NCBI RefSeq assembly: GCF_043194295.1
Contig: NZ_JBAFVK010000004.1
Origin: Xanthobacter autotrophicus
GTDB taxonomy: Bacteria > Pseudomonadota > Alphaproteobacteria > Rhizobiales > Xanthobacteraceae
Length of the DNA: 64,000 nucleotides
Strand: one strand, 5' to 3'
The number at the start of each line of letters is the position of its first letter. Position 1 is the first letter of the stretch. The notes under the pieces are model-generated. The model was given only the letters and a program-made list of their open reading frames with translations, made no database searches and was not told the origin of the DNA. Made by a program: the position numbers and the translations under genes. Below, one piece after another: positions 40,424 to 49,041 of the stretch.

Positions 40424-42841
40424 TCACTTCACCGCCGCCGCGCTGCTGGCGAGGCGGGTCGGGCTCTTGGAGCGGCCCGCGCCCGACGCGACGGGAGCCC
40501 CCACGCTGTCTTCCTGCCATTCGGGACGGATCTCGACCAGATTCGCCGCCGCGTTCTGCGGGGCGGGAACAAAGCCGGCCACCGCCTGCTGCGCCTTGGT
40601 GAGGGTTGCGCCATCGGCCTCGCGGGCGAGGATGTCGCGCTTGCGGCCGCTGTCGGCATCGCCCTGGGCGGCAGCAAGGCTCAGCCACTTGAAGGCCTCG
40701 CCCGCATCCGCCACCACCCCGAGACCGCGGGCATAGACCACGCCCAGATTGTACTGGCTGTCGCGGAAGCCAAGCTCGGCGGCGGCGCGGAACCAGCGCA
40801 CGGCGTTTTCCCAATCCGGTGTCTGGCCGTTGCCGGAGCACAGCAGCATGGCGAGGGCGTGCATAGCCCGCACATTGCCCTGGTCCGCCGCCCATTCATA
40901 AAACCGCCGGGCTTCGCCCAGGTCGCGGCCGGCGGATTCGTAGAGCGCGCCGAGGCGGTGCGCGGCCGGGGCGGAGCCGCGCTGCATGGCGAAGGCCAGC
41001 CACTTCACCGCCGCGTCGGGATCGGCCTCCACGCCCCGGCCCTCCGCATAGCGGCCGGCGACAAGGAAGGCGGCGGCCGGATCGCCGGCGCGTGCGGCGG
41101 CCTGAAGCGCAGTCGGACCGATGGCGGCGGGAAGGTCGCCCGCCGTCACGCCGGCCACGGCCGGAGCGGACAGGCGGCGCAGGACCTGGGTCACGCCGGA
41201 AAGCAGCTCCGGCCCATTGCGCCAGGCAAGGCCCGCGGCGGTTCCGGCGAAGACAGTGGTGGCGCCGGCAAGGAGCGCGACCATCGCAACCTGTCGCTTG
41301 CGAACGAGCAATCCGGCGATGAAGCCCTTCGCGGCACGCTTGTCGCGTGTCCGGTCCCGGCGGGCGCGGCGATCCACGCGTGGACGCGAATCGCCAGCGT
41401 CAGTCGCCGATGGGACCGGACGCTCGGCGCGGCGGGGCTCGCGGGGCCAAGACGAGCCGGCAATGGCATCCGCCGCCTCGGCAGATACTGACGCGGCGTC
41501 AAAGAAGGACTCCGCCACCTCGGCCTCGGGCGCGGCCGCTGCGTGCTCCGCCGTCCGGCGGGCGGGGCGGGGCGCAAAGGTGCCCTCCCCGTCCCGGTCC
41601 AGGGCGACGGAGATATCGCGCAATTCATATTCCAGCTCGGCGGCCAGCATCTCGCCGGCGCGGCGCTCGATCTCGTCCTGCCGCGCCTCAAGCGCGGCAA
41701 GGCCCCGCTTCAGCCCCACCACAGCGGCGCCGTCGGGATCCTCGGAGACCTTGGCCGTCACCGCAGCCACCGCCTCGGCAGTCGCCACATGGGTGGTCTC
41801 GCGCACCTGTCGCATCTCGGCGACCATGTGCTGGAGCTGGAGTTCGATGTCATCCAGCCGGTCGAGGCGCGCGTGGGTGTCCCGGAACTGGGCGCTGAGG
41901 TCGGCAAGGGTGCGCTCCACCGCGTCGGCAAGGGGAGCGATCGCGGCCTTTCCCGCCGCCTCGGCCGCGACCACGCGCTCGGCCAAGGCGGACAGGCGCT
42001 GCGTCATCTCGGCGCCGATGGTGGGCGAGAGGCTGGTGACCTGGCCGGAAATGGCGCTCGACATGGCATCGAGCCGGCGGTGGACGCCTTCGAGGGCGCC
42101 CAGCAGCGAGCCTTGCAGGTCCTGCGCGGCCGCCGAATCACCGGCGCGGGCGCGGGCTTCCACCTCGATCACGCGGCTGAGCAGGGCCTCGGCCTTGCGC
42201 TCGAAGGCGCCGGTGGCTGCGGCGACGCGCCGGGCGGTCTCTTCACCGGCACCGGCGACAGCCTCGGCGCAGGCCTGAAGACGCTGGGTCAGGGCGTGAA
42301 GGGCGGTATTGTCGTCATGACGCTCGGCGGCGCGGAGCACCAGATGGTGGATCTCCTCCATCTGCCCCGTCAGCCGGGCCACCTCCACCGGGTCCACCGC
42401 GCGGGCGGCCATGAGGTCGATCCGGCGCGAGAGGGCATCGAGGCCCTCCTGAAGGGCGCGCACATGGGGCGGCTCCCGCAAGGCTGCGACCCCGGCCCGG
42501 ATGGCGGCGAGTTCCTCGGCGAAGGCCTGGTCCGCGTCCTCGCGTACCGCCCCGGCGGCGCGGATGTCATCCACGCGCCGGCACAGGAGGGTGATGGCCT
42601 TGTCCATCTCCTGCACGGCGCGCTTGGGCGCGGCGTTGGCGAGGCGATCGCGCAGGGCGCTCACCTCCCCGCGCAGGGATTCGATGGTCGAGGACTGGAT
42701 GTCAAACATGTCCCAGGCCGGGACATCGGGCACCAGACTGCGGGTGTCCGCCCAGATCGGGGCTGCCGCTGCCTGGTCATACCCCGTCTGGGCAGGTCCT
42801 GCCGCCGTCCGCATCCGGGCCGTGCGCTCCGTCCGCTCCAT
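40424..42841 (-). CDS. PodJ-like polar organizing protein: coiled coil, one TM helix, periplasmic Sel1 repeats
   Basis: 805 residues. About residues 50-480 are cytoplasmic coiled coils broken by Ala-rich hinges (STIESLRGEVSALRDRLANA; ALTQRLQACAEAVAGAGEET). A basic patch (RRARRDRTRDKRAAKGF) precedes a single membrane helix near 545-565 (VAMVALLAGATTVFAGTAAGLAW). The C-terminal periplasmic part has four or five Sel1 repeats (AAFLVAGRYAEGRGVEADPD, AVKWLAFAMQRGSAPAAHRL, NAVRWFRAAAELGFRDSQYN). This order matches PodJ of Caulobacter, which localises polar development and division factors. Sequence identity could not be measured, so the call rests on architecture. Confidence 0.8.
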   Translation of the reverse strand: MERTERTARMRTAAGPAQTGYDQAAAAPIWADTRSLVPDVPAWDMFDIQSSTIESLRGEVSALRDRLANAAPKRAVQEMDKAITLLCRRVDDIRAAGAVREDADQAFAEELAAIRAGVAALREPPHVRALQEGLDALSRRIDLMAARAVDPVEVARLTGQMEEIHHLVLRAAERHDDNTALHALTQRLQACAEAVAGAGEETARRVAAATGAFERKAEALLSRVIEVEARARAGDSAAAQDLQGSLLGALEGVHRRLDAMSSAISGQVTSLSPTIGAEMTQRLSALAERVVAAEAAGKAAIAPLADAVERTLADLSAQFRDTHARLDRLDDIELQLQHMVAEMRQVRETTHVATAEAVAAVTAKVSEDPDGAAVVGLKRGLAALEARQDEIERRAGEMLAAELEYELRDISVALDRDGEGTFAPRPARRTAEHAAAAPEAEVAESFFDAASVSAEAADAIAGSSWPREPRRAERPVPSATDAGDSRPRVDRRARRDRTRDKRAAKGFIAGLLVRKRQVAMVALLAGATTVFAGTAAGLAWRNGPELLSGVTQVLRRLSAPAVAGVTAGDLPAAIGPTALQAAARAGDPAAAFLVAGRYAEGRGVEADPDAAVKWLAFAMQRGSAPAAHRLGALYESAGRDLGEARRFYEWAADQGNVRAMHALAMLLCSGNGQTPDWENAVRWFRAAAELGFRDSQYNLGVVYARGLGVVADAGEAFKWLSLAAAQGDADSGRKRDILAREADGATLTKAQQAVAGFVPAPQNAAANLVEIRPEWQEDSVGAPVASGAGRSKSPTRLASSAAAVK

Positions 42842-43250
42842 TGGGGCCTCCCCCCTGAGGCACGGATTGGGAGGTCTCCCACTACCATGCCCAGCTGCGA
42901 TGATTCACTGAACAGAGGGTTTCAATTCTTGGTAAATCCACGGTTAACGACGCGGCGATTTGCCCCTTCCGCCGAGTGAAGCAGCTCGTGCCGCGCGGCG
43001 CGCGAGGCGCCTGAGATGCCGCAACGTCAAGGATTAGCTCAAAGGCGGACATCTTTAAGTCATTGTTTTTATTATTTTGTAACTGTTACTTTCCCCAACG
43101 GTAGCCCGCAAACCCTCCCCTCCGAGCCGGCTGGAGGTTAAGCCTTGTTTGCGTTGCGGCAGGCTGCGACGACGCAATCACGACGCACACCGATCCAAAT
43201 TCCCGTGCCGCGCGCCCTGCGGCGGCCGGGCGTGCCAGGGGATAAGACGT
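42842..43250. other. 409-base divergent spacer with an AT-rich promoter island
   Basis: In a GC-rich setting, 43050-43095 is strongly AT-rich (a run of TTTTTATTATTTTG) and ends with the perfect palindrome GTAAC-T-GTTAC (43079-43089). This looks like a promoter with an UP-like element and an operator, probably for the MerR gene. No other gene is visible. Confidence 0.5.
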
Positions 43251-43679
43251 ATGGACGCCAAAACGTTCGAGCAGGGGTTCGCGACCCCGGCGTTTCAAAC
43301 CGGCCCGGCGGTCGCGGAGGGCTCTCGCGAAAGCGCGCTCTTCACCATCGGTGATCTCGCCCGTGAGTTCGGCATCACGCTGCGGGCGCTGCGCTTCTAC
43401 GAAGACAAGGGCCTGCTGGCGCCGCGTCGCGACGGCATGACCCGCCTGTATTCGGAAACTGATCGCCGCCGCCTCACGGTCATCCTGAAGGGCAAACACC
43501 TCGGCTTCACCCTGGCCGAGATCCGCGCCCTGGTCGCGGCCCATGACGGAGAGGAAGCCGGCCTGTCGCTGACCCGCGACCGCTGCCTGGCCCAGCTGGC
43601 CCAGCTTGAGCGCCAGCGCACCGAGATCGACGATGCCATCGCCGAGCTGAAAAACATGGCGACGTCCCTCGCCGCCTGA
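43251..43679 (+). CDS. MerR-family transcriptional regulator
   Basis: 142 residues. The winged HTH lies at about 31-75: TIGDLAREFGITLRALRFYEDKGLL then RRDGMTRLYSETDRRRLTVI, followed by a coiled-coil dimerisation helix (QLAQLERQRTEIDDAIAELKNM). No metal-binding cysteines occur in the C-terminal part (only one Cys, in TRDRCLAQL), so metal sensing is unlikely; similar short MerR proteins in alphaproteobacteria answer to acyl-CoA or stress. It is monocistronic, bounded by two terminator hairpins. The palindrome at 43079 may be its operator. Confidence 0.88.
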   Translation: MDAKTFEQGFATPAFQTGPAVAEGSRESALFTIGDLAREFGITLRALRFYEDKGLLAPRRDGMTRLYSETDRRRLTVILKGKHLGFTLAEIRALVAAHDGEEAGLSLTRDRCLAQLAQLERQRTEIDDAIAELKNMATSLAA

Positions 43680-43693
43680 ACACCATCCGGATC

Positions 43694-43722
43694 CGGTCAG
43701 GCCAAAGCCCGCCTGACCGTTT
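43694..43722 (+). terminator. hairpin terminator after merR
   Basis: CGGTCAGGC (43694-43702) and GCCTGACCG (43711-43719) form a perfect 9-bp stem with an eight-base loop and TTT after it, 15 bases past the merR stop. Confidence 0.75.
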
Positions 43723-43736
43723 CGACCCGACCAAAC

Positions 43737-43770
43737 AAAAAGGCACGGACTGATCGGTCCGTGCCTTTTT
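43737..43770. terminator. bidirectional terminator between merR and yebC
   Basis: AGGCACGGAC (43741-43750) and GTCCGTGCCT (43757-43766) are perfect arms extended by AAAA on the left and TTTT on the right, so a T run follows the stem on both strands. It serves the convergent merR and yebC genes. Confidence 0.9.
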
Positions 43771-43838
43771 GTTTGGGATCACGGCGGGAGCGCACCGCCA
43801 CCGACCAGCCCGTCCTCCATGCGGAGAACGCTCCGGCC

Positions 43839-44588
43839 TCACTCCGCGTTCAATTTGGCAAGCAACGCCTCGGACAGCTCGAAATTGGCGGTGACGTTCT
43901 GCACGTCGTCGTTGTCCTCGAGGTTTTCCACGAGGCGCAGCAGCTTTTCGCCGGTCTCGTCGTCCACTGCGACGGTGTTCTGCGGCCGCCAGACCAAAGC
44001 CGCCTTCTTCGGCTCGCCGAACTTGGCTTCCAGCACCCGCTGCACTTCCGCAAGGTTATCGGCGGCGCAGATCACCTCGTGGCCATGCTCGGAGGAGGTC
44101 ACGTCGTCGGCGCCGGCGTCGATGGCGGCTTCCATCATGGCGTCCGCGTCGGCCTTCTCGGGGGCGAACTCGATGGCGCCCACCCGGTCGAACATGAAGG
44201 ACACCGCGCCCGTCTCGGCGAGGTTGCCGCCGGACTTGGTGAAGAAGGAGCGCACTTCCGAGGCGGTGCGGTTGCGGTTGTCGGTCAGCGCCTCGACGAT
44301 GACGGCGACGCCGCCGGGGCCATAACCCTCGTAGCGGATCTCGTCGTAATTCTCGCCGTCGGCGCCCGCAGCCTTCTTGATGGCGCGCTCGATATTGTCC
44401 TTGGGCATGTTCTCGGCGCGGGCCGCAAGGATGGCGGCGCGCAGGCGCGCGTTCATGTTGGGATCGGGCAGGCCCATCTTGGCCGAGACGGTGATTTCGC
44501 GCGCCAGCTTGGAGAACAGCTTGGAGCGCATCGCATCCTGCCGCCCCTTGCGGTGCATGATGTTCTTGAATTGCGAATGCCCGGCCAT
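43839..44588 (-). CDS. yebC: YebC/PmpR-family transcriptional regulator (TACO1-like)
   Basis: 249 residues. The N-terminus AGHSQFKNIMHRKGRQDAMRSKLFSKL and the segments NARLRAAILAARAENMPKDNIERAIKKAAG, YEGYGPGGVAVIVEALTDNRNRT and VRSFFTKSGGNLAETGAVSFMF-like stretches are diagnostic of the three-domain YebC fold. Members bind DNA as regulators and were recently linked to translation of proline-rich stretches. The ATG at 44588 matches the family start. In relatives it lies directly before ruvC; here merR and the PodJ-like gene intervene. Confidence 0.95.
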   Translation of the reverse strand: MAGHSQFKNIMHRKGRQDAMRSKLFSKLAREITVSAKMGLPDPNMNARLRAAILAARAENMPKDNIERAIKKAAGADGENYDEIRYEGYGPGGVAVIVEALTDNRNRTASEVRSFFTKSGGNLAETGAVSFMFDRVGAIEFAPEKADADAMMEAAIDAGADDVTSSEHGHEVICAADNLAEVQRVLEAKFGEPKKAALVWRPQNTVAVDDETGEKLLRLVENLEDNDDVQNVTANFELSEALLAKLNAE

Positions 44589-44754
44589 GCCGCCACCATT
44601 CCTTGAGTTTCGATCCCGCGCCCCGCCACTGCAGCGCTGCCCGGACCGATCGTGTTGACTGGAGCCGGCCTTATAGGTCCGTGGCGGCCAAAAGCGCAAG
44701 AAAGCGGGTGCAGCATGACGCCGGCCGAAAGCGCCGGCGCCGCCTCCCCCTTTG

Positions 44755-45576
44755 TCAGGCCCAGAAGGCCGGCCGCGACTCCTCAAGCCCGGCGCCGAGT
44801 CGCACGGCGGCGACGCGCACCGCAAGTCCGGTGCGGTCGTCGGTCTCCACCGCCACGCCCGAGAGGGTGCCCGGCCCCGTCGCCGGCTCGAAACGGCCGG
44901 AGGCGAGCTTGCGGGTAAAGCGGCGCAGAGGCTCTTCCTTGTCCATTCCGATGACGCCGTCATAGGCGCCGCACATGCCCGCGTCGGTCATATAGGCGGT
45001 GCCGCCGGAGAGAATGCGGTAATCGGCGGTGGGCACATGGGTATGGGTGCCCACCACCAGGGAGGCGCGCCCGTCGCAATGATGGCCGATGGCCTGCTTC
45101 TCGCTGGTGGTCTCGGCGTGCACGTCCACCACCACCGCGTCCACCATCTCGCCCAATGCGGCGCCATCCAGCGCCCGATCGAGGGCCGCGAAGGGATCGT
45201 CCAGCGGATCCATGAACACCCGGCCCATGACATTCATCACCAGCACCCGGGCGCCGTTCTTGGCTTCCACGAGGGCAGCGCCGCGCCCGGGAGTGCCGGG
45301 GGGATAGTTCATGGGCCGCACCAGCGCCGGCGCCCGCTCGATGAAGACGAGGGCCTCGCGCTGGTCGAAGGCGTGGTTGCCGAGGGTAATAGCATCGGCC
45401 CCGGCGGCGATGATCTCGCCGTAGATGGCCTCCGTGATGCCGAAGCCGCCGGCGGCATTCTCCCCGTTCACCACCACGAGGTCGAGCTTCCAGTCGCTCA
45501 CGAGGCCCGGCAGGCGGGAGACGACGCATTCCCGGCCGGGACGGCCGACCACATCACCAAGAAACAGGATACGCAT
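44755..45576 (-). CDS. ymdB: YmdB-family metallophosphoesterase (TIGR00282 type)
   Basis: 273 residues. Di-metal phosphoesterase motifs: MRILFLGDVVGRPGRE (Asp8), VVNGENAAGGFGI (Asn, Glu), TLGNHAFDQRE (Asn-His), then HCDGRASLVVGTHTHVPTADYRIL. The family is typified by Bacillus YmdB, a cyclic-nucleotide phosphodiesterase affecting motility and biofilm; the role in alphaproteobacteria is unknown. It lies between 5-formyl-THF cyclo-ligase and yebC, a conserved order. Confidence 0.93.
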   Translation of the reverse strand: MRILFLGDVVGRPGRECVVSRLPGLVSDWKLDLVVVNGENAAGGFGITEAIYGEIIAAGADAITLGNHAFDQREALVFIERAPALVRPMNYPPGTPGRGAALVEAKNGARVLVMNVMGRVFMDPLDDPFAALDRALDGAALGEMVDAVVVDVHAETTSEKQAIGHHCDGRASLVVGTHTHVPTADYRILSGGTAYMTDAGMCGAYDGVIGMDKEEPLRRFTRKLASGRFEPATGPGTLSGVAVETDDRTGLAVRVAAVRLGAGLEESRPAFWA

Positions 45577-45626
45577 TCAGACGGTCCAATGAGCAGCGGG
45601 GGCCGCTGGCGGGGGCCGGGGCCGGG

Positions 45627-46214
45627 TCAGGCGCGCGGGCCGACGGCCCAAGCTTCAATCTCCGTTACCATCATGTCCACCGGCTCGTCATGGGTCTCGA
45701 CGGGCACCTGATCCACTTCCTGGCACGCAAAGGCAAAACCGATGGCGCGCACCGGCCGTTGTGCCCGCAGCAGGGCGAGGGTGCGGTCGTAGAAGCCGGC
45801 GCCATAGCCGATGCGGAAGCCGCGCCGGTCGAAGGCGGCCAGCGGCACCAGCAACACGTCGGGAATGATCTCCGGCTCGTCCGGCCCCGGCTCGGGAATG
45901 CGGAACGCGCCCGAGGGGACGAGTGGGGTGTCCTTGTCCCAGCGGCGAAACAGGAGCGGCTGGTCGCGGGCGATGATGACGGGAAGGGCGAGGACCGCTC
46001 CGGCCTCGCGCAGGGCGTCGGCCAGCGGCGCGGTGTCGATCTCGTCGCGGAACGGGGCGAACAGGGCGACGGTGCGTCCCTCGACAGCGCCTGCGGCGGC
46101 GAGGGCATGGCATGCGGCGAGGCGCGAAGCCGCGGCGCGGCCCGCCTCGCCCATGGCCGCGCGACGACCGAGCGCGAGGGCACGCAGGCGTTTCTTTTCG
46201 GCGGCGATGTCCAT
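45627..46214 (-). CDS. fau: 5-formyltetrahydrofolate cyclo-ligase
   Basis: 195 residues. ATP-dependent conversion of 5-formyl-THF to 5,10-methenyl-THF. The family C-terminal motif RRGFRIGYGAGFYDRTLALL, which binds ATP phosphate, is clear, as is the basic N-terminal helix AAEKKRLRALALGRRAAM. It directly follows the 6S RNA candidate on the same strand, as ygfA follows ssrS in E. coli and in many other Proteobacteria. Confidence 0.94.
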   Translation of the reverse strand: MDIAAEKKRLRALALGRRAAMGEAGRAAASRLAACHALAAAGAVEGRTVALFAPFRDEIDTAPLADALREAGAVLALPVIIARDQPLLFRRWDKDTPLVPSGAFRIPEPGPDEPEIIPDVLLVPLAAFDRRGFRIGYGAGFYDRTLALLRAQRPVRAIGFAFACQEVDQVPVETHDEPVDMMVTEIEAWAVGPRA

Positions 46215-46244
46215 GAGGGAAGAAGTCGGCTTTGTCAGAAAACG

Positions 46245-46391
46245 TGCGGAGCCACAGAAGCCGTCGGAGTTCGATCCCGGGAACCTACAACGTAGGTGGG
46301 CGCCGTGTGTCCAAGTCCAGGGACGAGGTCAGGGACAGCTCCCTTAAGGATCGATAAGGCCCCGGGGAAATGTCTCCTAACGTGCCCCGCA
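46245..46391 (-). ncRNA. ssrS: 6S RNA candidate upstream of 5-formyl-THF cyclo-ligase
   Basis: About 147 bases. On the minus strand the 5' end TGCGGGGCAC (from 46391) pairs with the 3' end GTGGCTCCGCA (to 46245) with one G-U and one bulge, giving the closing stem of a long rod. Inside lies the short hairpin ACCTAC-GTT-GTAGGT (46283-46297) within CCCACCTACGTTGTAGGTT, which I recognise from alphaproteobacterial 6S RNAs. The conserved position just upstream of the fau gene supports the call. 6S RNA mimics an open promoter and sequesters sigma-70 RNA polymerase. A weak -10-like TACATT lies at 46410-46405. The exact ends are estimates. Confidence 0.65.
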
Positions 46392-46793
46392 GCCCCGCAT
46401 CACCAATGTAGGCACCCGGCCGCCCGAGCGCCAGCCCCAACAGCGTGATAGGCCCTCGCAGAGCTTCGAGAGGCGTGGAAAGGCCCCCATCGGAGGAAAC
46501 CGAAGGGATCCATCACGTTCAGTCCCTCGTGCTAACCCGCCATTAAGCCTGTTCGTGCACAGCTTCCTGCGTGCCGCGAAACTTTCGCACCGCAGCACGA
46601 ACCGGCTGGCCCGTCAAAGTTTGGACAGACTCGCTCGCTCAAAGAGCCTGCGAACTTCAAACGGGTGTCCGGCCGAGATGTTTCCGGGCGGCCGCGCGCC
46701 GTCCCCGGGAGCCGGAGGCTTTGGGCCAGGCGGATGCCCGCCACCCAAGCGCAGAAGCACCTCTTCCGAACGGGAGGGGCAGCGGAGCCGAGA
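46392..46793. other. 402-base spacer between the 6S candidate and tolQ
   Basis: No supportable gene is seen. It should hold the divergent promoters for the 6S RNA and for tolQRAB. By gene-order reasoning it is also an endpoint of a proposed inversion. Confidence 0.45.
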
Positions 46794-47618
46794 ATGACTG
46801 ATTTGACACGCCGTCCCGGCATCGTGTCCCGCCTCCTGTCCGCGCCGCTGGCTGCGGCGGGCCTTGCTGCGGTCTTCACGCTCGCCCTGTGGCTGCCCAC
46901 GGCGAGCTTCGCGCAGGACCTCACCCAGGCCCCGCTGGCGGCGCCCTCCACCGACATTTCCTTCCTCGGCCTGTTCCTGCAGGCCCATTTCGTCGTGAAG
47001 CTGGTGATGATCGGCCTGATCGTCTCCTCCATCTGGGTGTGGGCCATCATCATCGACAAATGGCTGCTGTTCTCCCGCAACAAGCGCGAGATGGACCGTT
47101 TCGAGCAGGTGTTCTGGTCCGGCCAGAGCCTGGAAGACCTCTACCGCACCCTGGCCGGCCGCTCGAACCAGGGCATGGCCGCCATCTTCGTCGCCGCCAT
47201 GCGGGAGTGGAAGCGCACCTATGAAGGCAGCGCCCGCTCGTTCGCCGGCCTCAACCAGCGCCTCGACAAGGTGATGAACGTGACCATCGCCCGCGAGGTG
47301 GAGCGGCTCGAATCGCGCCTGCTGGTGCTGGCCACCGTGGGCTCGGCGGGGCCGTTCATCGGCCTGTTCGGCACGGTTTGGGGTATCATGACCTCGTTCC
47401 AGTCCATCGCCGCCTCCAAGAACACCTCGCTGGCGGTTGTGGCGCCGGGCATCGCCGAAGCCCTGTTCGCGACTGCGATGGGCCTCATTGCGGCCATCCC
47501 CGCGACGATTTTCTACAACAAGTTCATTTCCCAGACCGGGCGTCAGGCCCAGCGGCTGGAGGGATTCGCGGACGAGTTCTCCGCGATCCTCTCGCGCCAG
47601 ATCGACGAGCGGGGCTGA
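46794..47618 (+). CDS. tolQ: Tol-Pal system protein TolQ
   Basis: 274 residues. An N-terminal hydrophobic stretch of about 35 residues (LLSAPLAAAGLAAVFTLALWL) precedes the standard TolQ/ExbB fold: TM1 VVKLVMIGLIVSSIWVWAII, a large cytoplasmic loop, then TM2 LATVGSAGPFIGLFGTVWGIM and TM3 APGIAEALFATAMGLIAAIPAT with the conserved Thr/Gly/Pro residues of the ion channel. TolQ and TolR form the proton-driven motor of outer-membrane constriction. GGAG lies just before the ATG at 46794. The following tolR starts 3 bases after the stop. Confidence 0.96.
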   Translation: MTDLTRRPGIVSRLLSAPLAAAGLAAVFTLALWLPTASFAQDLTQAPLAAPSTDISFLGLFLQAHFVVKLVMIGLIVSSIWVWAIIIDKWLLFSRNKREMDRFEQVFWSGQSLEDLYRTLAGRSNQGMAAIFVAAMREWKRTYEGSARSFAGLNQRLDKVMNVTIAREVERLESRLLVLATVGSAGPFIGLFGTVWGIMTSFQSIAASKNTSLAVVAPGIAEALFATAMGLIAAIPATIFYNKFISQTGRQAQRLEGFADEFSAILSRQIDERG

Positions 47619-47621
47619 TCC

Positions 47622-48080
47622 ATGGGCATGGCGGGAGGCGGAGCGGGAGGATGGCAGAGCCGGCGTTCGCGCCGTCGCGCGCCACCCGTGATGGCCGAGA
47701 TCAACGTGACGCCCATGGTGGACGTCATGCTGGTGCTGCTCATCATCTTCATGGTGGCGGCGCCGCTGCTGACCGTGGGCGTGCCCATCGACCTGCCGCA
47801 GACGCAGGCCAATGCGGTGAACCAGGACAACAAGGAACCCATCACTCTCTCGGTGAAGGAAAACGGCCAGATCTTCCTCGGCGACAGCGAGATCAAGTAC
47901 GAGGATCTGGTCTCGAAGTTGCAGGCGGTGACCCAGGCGCGCGGCGGCTTTGACGAGCGCGTCTTCGTGCGCGGCGACAAGAAGGCCAATTACGGGGCGA
48001 TCATGCGGGTCATGGGGCGCCTGTCCGGCGCGGGCTTCAAGAAGGTGGCTCTCGTCACCGAAGTGGAACAGGGAGGCTGA
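47622..48080 (+). CDS. tolR: Tol-Pal system protein TolR
   Basis: 152 residues. One membrane helix near the N-terminus carries the essential Asp in EINVTPMVDVMLVLLIIFMV; the periplasmic ExbD-type domain follows (VPIDLPQTQANAV, ITLSVKENGQIFLGD, VFVRGDKKANYGAIMRVMG). It couples the proton gradient to TolA movement with TolQ and ends 7 bases before tolA. Confidence 0.97.
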   Translation: MGMAGGGAGGWQSRRSRRRAPPVMAEINVTPMVDVMLVLLIIFMVAAPLLTVGVPIDLPQTQANAVNQDNKEPITLSVKENGQIFLGDSEIKYEDLVSKLQAVTQARGGFDERVFVRGDKKANYGAIMRVMGRLSGAGFKKVALVTEVEQGG

Positions 48081-48087
48081 CGGGCCG

Positions 48088-49041
48088 ATGCGCGCGGGGA
48101 TTGCGGCATCGACGCTCCTGCATGCGGGCGTCCTCGTTCTGACCCTGGTGTCCTTCACCGGGGCGAAGCCGTTTGAGCCCATGCCGGAATCGCTGCCGGT
48201 GGATGTGGTCTCCATCTCCGAATACACCAAGCTCACCAAGGGCGCCCGCAACGCGCCCAAGCTGGACAAGCCCAAGCAGATTGCCGAGAAGGTGGGCGAT
48301 CCCACGCCCGTCGAGGACGCCAAGCTGAAGGCGAGCGAGAAGGCGCCGGTGGAAGCCACCGCCCCGCCCCCTCCCCCGCCGCCGCCTCCCCCCAAGGTGG
48401 AGCCGCTGCCGAAGGATGCTGCGCCGGCGAAGGTAGAGCCCACGCCGCCCAAGGAACAGGCGGAGCTGGCGCCAAAACCCGAGCAGAAGAAGCAGGAGCA
48501 GCCCAAGGACGAGGCGAAGACCGAGGCCGCCGCCGCGCCTTTGCCCCCGCGCAAGCCGGCGCCGCCGAAGGAACAGCCCAAGCCCGTGGAAGCCAACGCC
48601 ACGCCGAGCGAGTTCAACACCGACCAGATCAAGCAACTGCTGGACAAGCGCGCGCCCTCCCGCCAGGTGGCGAGCGCCGAGCAGGTGTCCACCACCTCTT
48701 CGCTGGGCTCGCCGCGCGGTGAGGGCCAGCAGTTGACCGCCAGCGAGATCGACGCCTTCCGTCGCCGGGTGATGGAGTGCTGGTCCACGGACGGCGGCAA
48801 TCTCGACCGCAACATCCGGGTGGACGTGAACATCTACCTCAACAAGGACGGCACGGTCGCCGGCGCGCCCCAGATCGAGCCGGGCCAGCCGGGCTCCGGC
48901 CAGCCGGCCTTCCAAGCCTACGCCATGAACGGCATCCGCGCGATCATGGCCTGCCAGCCCTACAAGATGTTCCGGCCGGAAACCTACGCCAACTGGAAGA
49001 CGCTTCCAATCACGCTCAACGACAAGCTGTTCAGCCGCTGA
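48088..49041 (+). CDS. tolA: Tol-Pal system protein TolA
   Basis: 317 residues. N-terminal anchor helix (AASTLLHAGVLVLTLVSF), a Pro/Lys/Glu/Ala-rich middle (about 70-200, including a run of ten prolines) in place of the long Ala helix of enterics, and a C-terminal domain (LTASEIDAFRRRVMECW, DVNIYLNKDGTVAGAPQI, AYAMNGIRAIMACQPYKMF) with two cysteines. It spans the periplasm and reaches Pal and TolB. The ATG at 48088 is the first codon giving the transmembrane start. Confidence 0.94.
   Translation: MRAGIAASTLLHAGVLVLTLVSFTGAKPFEPMPESLPVDVVSISEYTKLTKGARNAPKLDKPKQIAEKVGDPTPVEDAKLKASEKAPVEATAPPPPPPPPPPKVEPLPKDAAPAKVEPTPPKEQAELAPKPEQKKQEQPKDEAKTEAAAAPLPPRKPAPPKEQPKPVEANATPSEFNTDQIKQLLDKRAPSRQVASAEQVSTTSSLGSPRGEGQQLTASEIDAFRRRVMECWSTDGGNLDRNIRVDVNIYLNKDGTVAGAPQIEPGQPGSGQPAFQAYAMNGIRAIMACQPYKMFRPETYANWKTLPITLNDKLFSR

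Noticed and set aside
46260..46280. GAGTTCGATCCCGG, which resembles a tRNA T-loop
   Set aside because: No acceptor, D or anticodon arms fit around it; the bases fold instead as part of the 6S RNA candidate.
46614..48833. 739-codon minus-strand open frame
   Set aside because: It is antisense to tolQ, tolR and tolA. Long antisense frames are common in GC-rich codon-biased genes, and it shows no domain.
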